A stretch of 64,000 nucleotides of DNA from the NCBI RefSeq assembly GCF_036345155.1, contig NZ_CP107772.1:9734001-9798000 (forward strand), in the 5' to 3' direction. The position numbers were made by a program, and so were the translations under genes. How positions within the stretch are numbered: the stretch's first letter is position 1; every line of letters begins with the position of its first letter. The notes beneath the pieces are model-generated. The model was not told where the DNA came from. It saw nothing but the letters and a program-made list of their open reading frames with translations, and did not search any database. The stretch comes from Streptomyces sp. NBC_00582. Its GTDB lineage: Bacteria; Actinomycetota; Actinomycetes; Streptomycetales; Streptomycetaceae. Positions 35,342 through 43,527 of this stretch are shown in pieces.

Positions 35342-36282
35342 GACCTGAAGCCCAAGCCGGGCCACCGGCCGATGCGCACCGCGCCCCGCCCACGGACCGC
35401 CTCGCCCTCGCGCTCGCCTGCGCCACCGTCGGCGGGTCCACGGCCGGTTTCGTGGCCGCGATCGTCTTCACCGTCCACCACGGCTGGTCGTGGCTGCACT
35501 TCGCGCTGTTCACCGGCATGTACCTCGTCACCTCCCTGGGCGTCGAGGGAGGGCTGCACCGGTTCTTCTCGCACCGCTCGTTCTCCGCCGGTCCGGTGCT
35601 GACATTCCTGTGGGGTGTCGCGGGCAGCATGGCGGCACAGGGGCCGATCCTGTTCTGGGTGTCGGTGCACCGCAAGCACCACGCCTTCGCCGACCGGGAC
35701 GGCGATCCCCACTCGCCGCGCCCTCGGGGCGAGGGCCGGCTGGCGGTCGTGCGCGGTCTGTGGCACGGCCATGTCGGCTGGCTGTTCACGGTCCGGCGCG
35801 AAGGCTGGGCCAAGTTCGTTCCCGACCTGCTCCGCAACCGCCACGTCCACACCATCGACCGCTACTACATCGGGTGGATCTCCCTCGGCCTGGCCCTGCC
35901 GGCCGCGGTGGGCTGGGCGATCACCGGCCGGCCGGTGGACGCGCTCGGCGGACTGCTGTGGGGCGGGTTCGCCCGGATGTTCGTCCTCGACCATGTGACC
36001 TGGACGGTCAACTCGCTGGGACACACGCTGGGCCACCGCCCGTACGACACCCGTGACTCCAGCCAGAACCTCGCCGTGCTCGCGCCGGTCTCCGTGGGCG
36101 GGTCCTGGCACAACAACCACCACTCGCAGCCGTCGCTGGCGCACAACCGGCACCGCTTCTGGCAGCTCGACCTCACCGGCGGGGTCATCGGCCTCCTGGA
36201 CCGGGCGGGACTGGTGTCGGACGTCCGCTACCCGCCGCGCGCGAAATGGGCTCAGGCAGTCCGGACAAGAGAAGGAGAGTGA
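35338..36282 (+). CDS. Membrane fatty acid desaturase (delta-9/acyl-CoA desaturase type), first copy
   Basis: A 314-residue integral membrane di-iron enzyme. All histidine boxes are present: GLHRFFSHRS (HxxxxH), VSVHRKHHAFADRDGDPHSP (HxxHH plus the conserved DPHSP) and GGSWHNNHHSQPS (HxxHH). Four hydrophobic helices flank them. In this setting it would insert a double bond, or convert one to an alkyne, in the acyl chain held by the cluster's carrier protein. It overlaps the FAAL gene by four bases and ends three bases before the second desaturase. Its sequence is clearly paralogous to that protein. Confidence 0.92.
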   Translation: MRPEAQAGPPADAHRAPPTDRLALALACATVGGSTAGFVAAIVFTVHHGWSWLHFALFTGMYLVTSLGVEGGLHRFFSHRSFSAGPVLTFLWGVAGSMAAQGPILFWVSVHRKHHAFADRDGDPHSPRPRGEGRLAVVRGLWHGHVGWLFTVRREGWAKFVPDLLRNRHVHTIDRYYIGWISLGLALPAAVGWAITGRPVDALGGLLWGGFARMFVLDHVTWTVNSLGHTLGHRPYDTRDSSQNLAVLAPVSVGGSWHNNHHSQPSLAHNRHRFWQLDLTGGVIGLLDRAGLVSDVRYPPRAKWAQAVRTREGE

Positions 36283-36285
36283 ACC

Positions 36286-37230
36286 ATGGCGGCTGTCGGC
36301 GCCCCGGCGGGCATCGTCCGGCTCGACCCCAGAAGCCTGCGGGTCAAGAGATTCTCGGCACTGACCACCATGGTCCTTCCGCTCATCGGCACCGTCGCCG
36401 CCGGATACCTCCTGGTCACCGGGCGAGGCACGACGACCGACGCGGTGCTGTTCGGGGTGTTCTACGGCGTGCACCTCGGCGGAGTCACCGTCGGGCTGCA
36501 CCGGTACCTCGCCCACCGGGCGTTCAAGACCTCGCCCTGGTTCCAGGACGTCCTGATGGCCGCCGGGTCGATGGCCGCACAGGGCCCGCTGCTGTTCTGG
36601 GTGGCGACCCACCGCAGACACCACAAGTACGCCGACCGCGAAGGCGATCCGCACTCGCCCCACCTGCACGGCACGGAGTGGCGGGCCCGGCTGCGCGGCC
36701 TGTGGTACGCGCACATGCCGTGGATGCTGAGCGAGGAGTCGTCGAAGTGGTCCGTCTACGCGCCGGACGTGCTGCGTGAGCGGCGCCTGGTCCTGCACCA
36801 CCGCCTCTACCCGACCTGGGTGCTGGCGGGGCTCGTCCTCCCGGCCGCGATCGGTTTCGCCGTCGGGCACACGGCCCTGTCCGCCTTCTCCGGCCTCGTC
36901 TTCGGCGGCCTCGCCCGGATCTTCGTCGCCAACCAGGCCGCGTGGTGCGTCGGTTCGCTCTGCCACGCCTTCGGCAGCAGGCCGTTCGACAACGGCGACA
37001 AGAGCACCAACAACTGGTGGGTCGCCGTCCTCACCTTCGGCGAGGGACTGCAGAACAACCACCACGCCTTTCCCGGGTCCTACCGCCACGCCGTCCGGTG
37101 GTGGGAGCCCGACCTCAGCGGCTGGGTGCTGACCGTCCTCGGCCGGCTGCACCTCGTGTGGGATCTGCACGAGCCCTCGGCCGCACGTATCGCCCGGAAA
37201 CGACAGGAGTCCCAGCGTGTTTCGCCGTGA
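36286..37230 (+). CDS. Membrane fatty acid desaturase, second copy with altered third histidine box
   Basis: A 314-residue paralogue of the preceding protein, of equal length. Box one is GLHRYLAHRAFK and box two ATHRRHHKYADREGDPHSPH, both complete. Box three reads GEGLQNNHHAFPGSYRHA: the first His of HxxHH is Gln here, while the preceding enzyme has WHNNHH. Changes near the metal centre are of the kind that might separate acetylenases from desaturases, but this is inference. The next gene's GTG overlaps its end by 14 bases, supporting a tight operon. An overlapping GAAGGAGAG serves as the RBS. Confidence 0.9.
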   Translation: MAAVGAPAGIVRLDPRSLRVKRFSALTTMVLPLIGTVAAGYLLVTGRGTTTDAVLFGVFYGVHLGGVTVGLHRYLAHRAFKTSPWFQDVLMAAGSMAAQGPLLFWVATHRRHHKYADREGDPHSPHLHGTEWRARLRGLWYAHMPWMLSEESSKWSVYAPDVLRERRLVLHHRLYPTWVLAGLVLPAAIGFAVGHTALSAFSGLVFGGLARIFVANQAAWCVGSLCHAFGSRPFDNGDKSTNNWWVAVLTFGEGLQNNHHAFPGSYRHAVRWWEPDLSGWVLTVLGRLHLVWDLHEPSAARIARKRQESQRVSP

Positions 37231-37513
37231 CAAGAACGAACGCACCCCCGACGGCCCGGTCACCGAGGACGCCATCCGCGCGTGGATGGTCGACTACCTG
37301 GTGAACAGGCTGTCCGTCGAACCCGCCGCGGTCGACACGAGCCGGTCCTTCGAGGACTACGGGCTCGACTCCCGCGCCGGCATACAGATGTGCGGAAAGC
37401 TCGAGAAGTTCGTCGAACTCCGCCTGTCGCCCGCCCTGTTGTACGAGCACTCCTCCATCGACGCCGTGGCCGCCCATCTCGGCCGGCGGCTCGTCGAGGA
37501 GAGCAGCCACTGA
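37217..37513 (+). CDS. Acyl carrier protein
   Basis: A 98-residue carrier protein with helix I (EDAIRAWMVDYLVNRLSVEP) and the phosphopantetheine site FEDYGLDSRAGIQMCGKLE, where Ser52 of DSR is modified. Helix III contains ALLYEHSSIDAVAAHLGRRL. The DSR instead of DSL site and the stand-alone context are typical of carrier proteins that serve FAALs, not fatty-acid synthase. It would carry the acyl chain while the three desaturases act on it. GTG 37217 lies inside the end of the preceding gene. Confidence 0.92.
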   Translation: MFRRDKNERTPDGPVTEDAIRAWMVDYLVNRLSVEPAAVDTSRSFEDYGLDSRAGIQMCGKLEKFVELRLSPALLYEHSSIDAVAAHLGRRLVEESSH

Positions 37514-37526
37514 GAGCGAGGACATC

Positions 37527-38627
37527 ATGGCCCTGAGCTCCACACCCACCAGCCCGGACCGGCGGTTCGAGGAGTTCCTGGACAAGTCGCGGGCGCTGGA
37601 GGGGCGGCACCTGACGGAGTCGATCCCGCGCGAGTACTTCACCCCGCGCACGGCCCGCGGGCTGCTCGGGCTCGCCGTGAGCCTCGCCCTCTACACGGGG
37701 GCGATCACCGGAGTCGTGTTCTCCCCCTCCTGGCTGCTGGACATCCCGCTGTGGTTCGTGGCCGGCCTCGGCGGCTGGGGCCTGCACTGCATCGCGCACG
37801 ACTGCGGCCACGGCTCCTTCTCCCGTTCACGACGTCTCAACACCGCCGTGGGCAGCTTCGCCCTGCTCCCGCTCGTGTACCCGTACCACTCCTGGCGGCA
37901 CGTGCACAATCTGCATCACTCGTACACCAACAACCTCGAACTCGACACCGACTGGCGGCCCCTGCCCCCGGACGCCTACCAGCGCCTTTCCCCCGTCGCC
38001 AAGGCCGTCTACGCCGGCACCCGCACCTGGGCCTTCTGGGGAGGCACCGTCCGGTACTGGTTCGTGTCGGGCTTCCGCCCCGGCTACTTCCCCAAGCGGT
38101 CGATGCGCCGCGAGGTGTGGCGGTCCATCGCCTTCACCGCGCCCGTCGCCGTCGCCGGTCTGTCGGCGCTCACGGTGTTCACCGGCGTACGGGGCCTGCT
38201 GTCCTACTTCGTCCTGCCGTGGCTGATGATCCACCTGTGGTTCAGCGCCACCACCCTCATGCACCACAGCGCCGCCGACGTCCCCTTCCTGACCTCGCAG
38301 CACTGGACACGCAACGCCGCCCGGCTGCTGCTCACCACGGACTACGCGTACCCGAGGGTGCTGTCGTTCCTCACCCACAACATCTCCGTGCACACCGCGC
38401 ACCACGTGGCCCCGGCGATCCCGTTCTACAACCTCCCCCAAGCGCAACTGGCCTTGAAGGAAGCGCATCCGGGCATGGTCAGGGAGGAGCGGCTGGGGTT
38501 CGGCCGGCTGTGGCGGATCCTGCGCGGCCTTCACCTGTACGACACGGAAGCGGGCTTCTACACCGACTTCCGGGCGGCGAAGGAACCGCCGGGAAGCCGG
38601 CCCGAGCAACTGTCCCGCCCTGCGTGA
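37527..38627 (+). CDS. Membrane fatty acid desaturase (delta-12/FADS type), third copy
   Basis: A 366-residue membrane enzyme from a different branch than the two upstream ones. Boxes: HCIAHDCGHGSFSRS (HDCGH), SWRHVHNLHHSYTNN (HNLHH) and SVHTAHHVAPAIPFYN (HTAHH). Hydrophobic helix pairs lie between them. Delta-12-type members of this branch include acetylenases, so this is a good candidate for the triple-bond-forming enzyme. Thirteen bases separate it from the carrier-protein gene, and the P450 starts 32 bases after its stop. Confidence 0.92.
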   Translation: MALSSTPTSPDRRFEEFLDKSRALEGRHLTESIPREYFTPRTARGLLGLAVSLALYTGAITGVVFSPSWLLDIPLWFVAGLGGWGLHCIAHDCGHGSFSRSRRLNTAVGSFALLPLVYPYHSWRHVHNLHHSYTNNLELDTDWRPLPPDAYQRLSPVAKAVYAGTRTWAFWGGTVRYWFVSGFRPGYFPKRSMRREVWRSIAFTAPVAVAGLSALTVFTGVRGLLSYFVLPWLMIHLWFSATTLMHHSAADVPFLTSQHWTRNAARLLLTTDYAYPRVLSFLTHNISVHTAHHVAPAIPFYNLPQAQLALKEAHPGMVREERLGFGRLWRILRGLHLYDTEAGFYTDFRAAKEPPGSRPEQLSRPA

Positions 38628-38659
38628 CCGCGACGGAGCGACTCGACGGAGGCAACGTC

Positions 38660-39901
38660 ATGCCAGCGACCGACCACCGGCCGACCGAGCCGGCCATGGG
38701 GCCGGCCGAGGCCCTCTCGGAGCTGTTCACCCCGGCCGGAAAACACCACCCCTACTCCCTGTACGACGCACTGTGGCACCTGGGACCGGTGATCCCCCTC
38801 GGCCCCTCGGGAACCCTCGTCCTCGGCTACGACGAGATCTGCACCGCCCTGCGCGACTCCCGCCTCCTGGTCACCGACGCCACCGTGCACCGGACGACCG
38901 GCATGATCGAGCACTCCTCGTGGCAGTGCTTCACCAAGATCATGATGTTCAGCAACCCGCCCGACCACGAGCGCATGCGCCGGTTCTCCGCCTGGGCCTA
39001 CGCGCCCCGCCAGGTCGCCGAGCGGCGGCACCTGGCGGTCCGGGCGGCCGAGCACTGGGCGGCCCGGCTCGCCACCCTCGACGACGGCGGCCCGATCGAC
39101 CTGGTCGAGGCGTTCGCCACCCGCGTCCCCGTCACCGTCACCGGAGAGCTCCTCGGAATCCCCGAGGAGGACCGGATGGCGCTGCGCACCGCCATCACCG
39201 CGACCACGACCGCGTTCGAGCCCGTCTTCGACCGCGAGGAACTGCGGCCCGCCGACGCGGGAATGGACGTCCTGGTCGACTACCTCGACGACCTCGTACG
39301 GGAACGCCGGCGCCGGCCGGGCGACGACCTGATCAGTACGATGGTCCGGGACCGGGACACCGGCGGGGAGCTGAGCGAGGAGGAACTCGTCGCCAGTCTG
39401 GTGATGTTCCTCATCGCCGGCGTGCAGAGCCCCAGCGACCTGATCGGCAGCACCGTACGGCTCGCCCTCGACCACCCCGCCGAGGGCCGCAGACTGACGA
39501 GCGACGACGACCACATCCGGGCCTTCGTGACCGAGACCCTGCGGTTCGACCCCCCGAACCATGTGCTGACACGCGCCGCCGCCACGGACATCGACTTCCA
39601 CGGCCACCGCATCGCCGCAGGCACCAGAGCCCTGCTCGTCCTGGCCGCCGCCAACCGCGACCCCCGCCAGTTCACCGACCCGGCCGCCTTCGACCTCACC
39701 CGGACGGACAACCGGCCGCTCTCCTTCGGGCTGGGCCCGCACTACTGCCTGGGCGCCGCCTTCGCCCGAACGCAGGTCGAAGCCGCCGTACCCGTCCTGC
39801 TGCGCCGCTTCCCCCATCTGACCCTCACCGCCCCACCCGCCTACCGGGACCAACTGGTCACCCGCGGCTTCGCCCACATGGAGGTGTCGCTCGGCGCCTA
39901 G
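38660..39901 (+). CDS. Cytochrome P450 of the polyyne-like cluster
   Basis: A 413-residue bacterial class I P450. The start is ATG 38660 after GACGGAGG. Landmarks: FSNPPDHERMRRFSAWAYAP, the I-helix SLVMFLIAGVQSPSDLIGST (Ser where the oxygen-activating Thr is usual), ETLRFDPPNHVLTR (ExxR), and the heme loop SFGLGPHYCLGAAFA with Cys363 as ligand. It would hydroxylate, epoxidise or desaturate the carrier-bound or free acid, as the P450 of the caryoynencin cluster does. No ferredoxin or reductase gene is nearby, so host partners would be used. Confidence 0.92.
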   Translation: MPATDHRPTEPAMGPAEALSELFTPAGKHHPYSLYDALWHLGPVIPLGPSGTLVLGYDEICTALRDSRLLVTDATVHRTTGMIEHSSWQCFTKIMMFSNPPDHERMRRFSAWAYAPRQVAERRHLAVRAAEHWAARLATLDDGGPIDLVEAFATRVPVTVTGELLGIPEEDRMALRTAITATTTAFEPVFDREELRPADAGMDVLVDYLDDLVRERRRRPGDDLISTMVRDRDTGGELSEEELVASLVMFLIAGVQSPSDLIGSTVRLALDHPAEGRRLTSDDDHIRAFVTETLRFDPPNHVLTRAAATDIDFHGHRIAAGTRALLVLAAANRDPRQFTDPAAFDLTRTDNRPLSFGLGPHYCLGAAFARTQVEAAVPVLLRRFPHLTLTAPPAYRDQLVTRGFAHMEVSLGA

Positions 39902-39947
39902 GCTGTGGGCGCGGGATCAACCAGGCCCAGCGGGACGGGAGGTCGCA

Positions 39948-40951
39948 GTGACGGCAGGTGCGGTGCGAAGGACGGTGGCCGTTTTCACCCTCGGTGGCAC
40001 CATCACCATGACCACCGACCCGGCGACCGGAGGGGTCGTACCGGCCCTCTCCGCGCACGACCTGCTGGCCGCCGTCCCCGGCCTGGACGCCCACCCCATC
40101 GATCTGCGGCTGCGGGAGGTCCGTCGGGTACCCAGTGCGTCGCTGGACTTCGACGATCTCACCGCACTCGCCGGGGCGATCGACCGGACCCTCGCCGCCG
40201 GGGCGTCGACGGTGTGGTGGTGGTGCAGGGCACGGACACGATCGAGGAGAGCGCGTTCCTCCTCGACCTCCACCACCGTCATGACGAGCCGCTCGTGGTG
40301 ACGGGCGCGATGCGCAACCCCACCCTGGCGGGTCCTGACGGGCCGGCCAATCTGTACGGGGCGGTCGTCGCCGCGGCGGACCCGCGGGTGCGCGGGGGCG
40401 GGGTGCTGGTCGTCCTGAACGACGAGATCCACGCGGCACGCCGGGTCCGCAAGTCCCACACCACCAGCCCCGCCGCCTTCACCTCGCCCGGCACCGGACC
40501 CGTGGGCCTGATCGCGGAGGGCCGTGTCCTGCTGACGTCCCCGCTTCCCCCGCGCACGGACCCCCTGGCGCCGGCGGCCCGTGACGTCCGCGTGGGCCTG
40601 TACACCGTCAGCCTCGGTGACGACGGCACGCTGCTGGAGGCGTGGGACGGCCGGTGCGACGGGCTGGTGGTCGCCGCCTTCGGCGGGGGACACGTCCCCG
40701 AGCGGCTCGTCGAGGGTCTCGGGCGGCTCGCCGGGCGCATCCCCGTCGTCCTCGCCTCACGCATCGACAACGGCCCCGTCCTGACCGCGACTTACGGCTA
40801 CCCCGGCTCGGAGCGGGACCTGATCGGCCGGGGCCTCGTCCCGGCCGGCGACCTCGGCCCGTACCGGGCACGCCTGTTGCTCCGGACGCTGCTCGCCCAC
40901 GACGCGGACCTCGAGACGATCACCGCGAGGTTCTCCGCGTTCATCCGCTGA
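39948..40951 (+). pseudogene. Asparaginase, frameshifted
   Basis: The frame from 39948 (AVFTLGGTITMTTDPATGG, the first catalytic Thr motif) is lost near 40203, where LAAGAS should continue as GVDGVVVVQGTDTIEESAFL (second Thr motif). The rest of the protein is intact in the other frame: VVTGAMRNPTLAGPDGPANL, YGAVVAAADPRVRGGGVLVV, PVVLASRIDNGPVLTATYG and a normal end at 40951. One missing G in the GGGG at 40198-40201 would explain it, giving about 334 residues. Either a recent loss or a sequencing error. It starts 46 bases after the P450 and could be read from the same transcript. Confidence 0.85.
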
Positions 40952-41744
40952 CGGGAGCGCCTCGGCCACCGCGGTCTTCCCGCGGCCGCCCCATGGCCTG
41001 GTCCAGATGCGTGATGACGGCCGGCACGTCGTCGTTCTCGGTGCTCCGGATCAGCTGCAGAGCCGGCCGCACCACGCCGCCCGGCCGCGCGATCAGCCGC
41101 GCGAGTACGGCGGCCCGGACGTCGAGCCGCTCGACGGTGGCCGTGCGTTCCTTCTCGCTCTGGCCGGCCAGCAGGAGGGCGTTGTACCACGCCTCCTCGC
41201 GGGACTGGCGGACACTGAAGTCGAGGATCCGCTCATCGGTACGGGCTCCGATCCTGTCCAGCACCGACAGGAGTGGTGACAGACCGTCGACCGAGTCCTG
41301 CACCGCGAGCACCACCCGCGCGAGGATGTCGTTGATCAGCAGAAAGTCGTGCCGCAAGGTGTGGATGGCCTCGCCCGGGCCGGTCCGTGCGGCGGCGATG
41401 GCCAGGTCGAGGTTGATGTGCGCGTTCACGCCGAGCAGCAGGTGCTGGACGATGACGGTGTCGGCGTCGTCGAGCAGTCCGAACGCCTCCCGCCAGCAGC
41501 GCGGCCCGCTCCGGTCACGGCGCCAGGCGTCGTACGCGTCGAAGTAGCGGTTGCCGAAGTGGGTGTCGAAACGGTCCATGCGGGCGCCGTCCTCGAAGAG
41601 CCCGCCGTGGATGGCCGTACGGACCTCCACCGTCACCTGTCGGTACAGCGCCGCGAAGTACCCGACCCGGTCACCGTCGCGGGCGGCCTCCCGCACGATC
41701 CCGGCCAGCCCGTCCACGACATCGTCGATGTTCTCCGCCGTCAT
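40941..41744 (-). CDS. DUF5995 family protein
   Basis: A 267-residue all-helical protein with GGAG six bases before ATG 41744. Conserved blocks are YFAALYRQVTVEVRTAIHGG, RMDRFDTHFGNRYFDAYDAW, IVQHLLLGVNAHINLDLAIA and HDFLLINDILARVVLAVQDS. The His and Asp residues in NAHINLDL and HDFLLIND could hold a metal. Function unknown. It converges with and overlaps the asparaginase by 11 bases. It lies upstream and divergent to the TetR gene, with the operator region in between. Confidence 0.8.
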   Translation of the reverse strand: MTAENIDDVVDGLAGIVREAARDGDRVGYFAALYRQVTVEVRTAIHGGLFEDGARMDRFDTHFGNRYFDAYDAWRRDRSGPRCWREAFGLLDDADTVIVQHLLLGVNAHINLDLAIAAARTGPGEAIHTLRHDFLLINDILARVVLAVQDSVDGLSPLLSVLDRIGARTDERILDFSVRQSREEAWYNALLLAGQSEKERTATVERLDVRAAVLARLIARPGGVVRPALQLIRSTENDDVPAVITHLDQAMGRPREDRGGRGAPVSG

Positions 41745-41880
41745 GCCCAACTCCCCTCCCGCGCGCCCTGGTTGGGCCCGCCCGCTGCCTGCCGTCCACC
41801 GTGCCGATGACAGCCCCCGTCCTACCACCGCACACCGGGAAGCGTCCCCGCCCTACGGGAAATGGGACGGGGCCGACTGT

Positions 41881-41939
41881 AAAAAGAACCGCGGTTCTGC
41901 TTGTAGAGTGGCTTCATAAGCAGAACCGCCGCTCTTTTT
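41881..41939. promoter_or_regulatory. Double operator for the TetR regulator
   Basis: A 22-bp inverted repeat with 20 matches (41881-41902 and 41918-41939) flanks a 15-base spacer. Its inner 12 bases, GCGGTTCTGCTT and AAGCAGAACCGC, match perfectly. The left arm also contains a perfect 14-bp palindrome, AGAACCGCGGTTCT (41885-41898), and the right arm a degenerate version. A TAGAGT -10-like element lies in the spacer. It ends 14 bases before the TetR start, so it is almost surely the regulator's own operator. Confidence 0.8.
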
Positions 41940-41953
41940 GAGGGAGGATCGCC

Positions 41954-42511
41954 ATGCCCCGGCTCACCGACGCGCGCAAGGAGCTCCGGCGTGCCCAGAT
42001 CACGGAGGCCGCCGTACGCTGCTTCGGGCGCAACGGTCTGGAACGGACCTCGATCGCCGACATCACCGCCGAGTCCGGGCTCTCGGCCGGCTCGATCTAC
42101 GCCCACTACAGCGGCAAGGCCGAGCTGGTCCAGGCCGCCGCCCGCGAGGTCCTCGCCGAGCGCGCCGAGGTGCTCGGCCGGTACGCCGCGAGCGACACCC
42201 CGCCCGACCCCGATGAACTGCTCGCCCGGCTCATCGCCGCGATCGACCCCGCCGAGGCCCGGGTCGGCGTACAGACCTGGGGCGAGGCGACCACCAACCC
42301 CGCCGTCCGCGACATCGTCGTCGACATGACCGACCGGATGCGCGCCATGCTCCACGACTGCGTCACGGCCTGGCTGGTCAAGGCCGAGCACCACGAGCCC
42401 GCCGAGGCAGGGGAGCGCGCCACCCCCATCGCCCGCCGACTCATGGCGCTCTACCAGGCCGAACTGCTGTACACCGCCCTGCACGCACCGACTGAGGAGA
42501 CGACGTCATGA
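41954..42511 (+). CDS. TetR-family transcriptional regulator
   Basis: A 185-residue repressor: helix-turn-helix in ITEAAVRCFGRNGLERTSIA, DITAESGLSAGSIYAHYSGK, then a ligand-binding domain with VGVQTWGEATTNPAVRDIVV and a helical end containing ALYQAELLYTALHAP. ATG 41954 follows GAGGGAGG. Its stop overlaps the ATG of the aldo/keto reductase gene (ATGA), so it controls its own operon through the double operator upstream. The inducer is unknown; the two oxidoreductases suggest a reactive carbonyl or quinone. Confidence 0.93.
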   Translation: MPRLTDARKELRRAQITEAAVRCFGRNGLERTSIADITAESGLSAGSIYAHYSGKAELVQAAAREVLAERAEVLGRYAASDTPPDPDELLARLIAAIDPAEARVGVQTWGEATTNPAVRDIVVDMTDRMRAMLHDCVTAWLVKAEHHEPAEAGERATPIARRLMALYQAELLYTALHAPTEETTS

Positions 42512-43413
42512 CCACCGCGACGACTTCCTTGGCAGGCCGCACCGTCTCCCGGATCGGCTACGGCGCGTTGCAGCTCGAACGCCTGCACGGCCGCCGCGAG
42601 GAGGCCGTCGCGCTGCTGCGCCGCGCGGTCGAGCTCGGCGTCGACCACGTCGACACCGCCGAGTTCTACGGCTACGGATTCGCCAACGAGGTGATCCGGG
42701 ACGTTCTCCGCGACGTTCTCCGCGACGAAGACGGCGTCCTGGTCGTCACGAAGGTCGGCGCCGCCCCCGACCCCGGAGGGCCCCTCCCGCTGCGTCTGGC
42801 GCAGCGTCCCGAGCAGCTGCGCGCCGGCGTGGAGGACAATCTGCGCAGCCTCGGCCTCGACCGGCTCCCGGTGGTCAACCTCCGACGCCTGGACTCCGGC
42901 CCCGGGCTGCGTCCCGAGGGCGACCAGATCGTCGGCCTCGACGACCAGCTGGCCGTGATGACCGCCCTGCGCGACGAGGGCAAGATCGGTGCGATCGGCC
43001 TGAGCGGCGTCACCCTCGACGGGCTCCGCCGTGCCCTGCCGGCCGGTGTCGCCTGCGTGCAGAACGCCTACAGTCTCGTCTCCCGCGACGACGAGGACCT
43101 GCTGCGGCTGTGCCAGGCCGAGGGCATCGCCTGGGTGCCGTTCTTCCCGCTCGGCGGCGCCTTCCCGGGCCTGCCCAAGGCGACCGAGGAGCCGGTGGTG
43201 CGTGCCGTCGCCGAGTCCCTCGGCGTCACGCCCACGCAGGTCGCCCTCGCCTGGCTGCTGCACCACGCGCCCCACGTGCTCCTCATCCCCGGCACCGCCG
43301 ACCTCGCCCACCTGGAGGCCAACATGGCGGTCGCCGGGATCACCCTCGACAGCGCGACCCTGGCCGCCCTGGACGCCGTCGAGTCCCGCTCCCACGAGGT
43401 CCCCATCAGCTGA
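42508..43413 (+). CDS. Aldo/keto reductase
   Basis: A 301-residue (beta/alpha)8 NADPH-dependent reductase. Tetrad positions: Asp in ELGVDHVDTAEFYGYG, Tyr in FYGYG, Lys in VLVVTKVGAAPD. The usual His position falls in PVVNLRRLDSG, which has no His, as in several actinobacterial relatives. The cofactor end is LGVTPTQVALAWLLHHAPHV and LLIPGTADLAHLEANMAVAG. It is coupled to the TetR gene and followed by a quinone reductase-like gene, so likely used in detoxification of carbonyl compounds. Confidence 0.9.
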   Translation: MTTATTSLAGRTVSRIGYGALQLERLHGRREEAVALLRRAVELGVDHVDTAEFYGYGFANEVIRDVLRDVLRDEDGVLVVTKVGAAPDPGGPLPLRLAQRPEQLRAGVEDNLRSLGLDRLPVVNLRRLDSGPGLRPEGDQIVGLDDQLAVMTALRDEGKIGAIGLSGVTLDGLRRALPAGVACVQNAYSLVSRDDEDLLRLCQAEGIAWVPFFPLGGAFPGLPKATEEPVVRAVAESLGVTPTQVALAWLLHHAPHVLLIPGTADLAHLEANMAVAGITLDSATLAALDAVESRSHEVPIS

Positions 43414-43527
43414 CCGGACCCCGGGGAAGCGGACATGCGACCCCGCACCGAACCACCCGACGACGACGAGCTTCCGGCCGTGCCGGGACCTCTTCCTCAC
43501 CGAGCCACAACTCTCCAAGGACGGACC

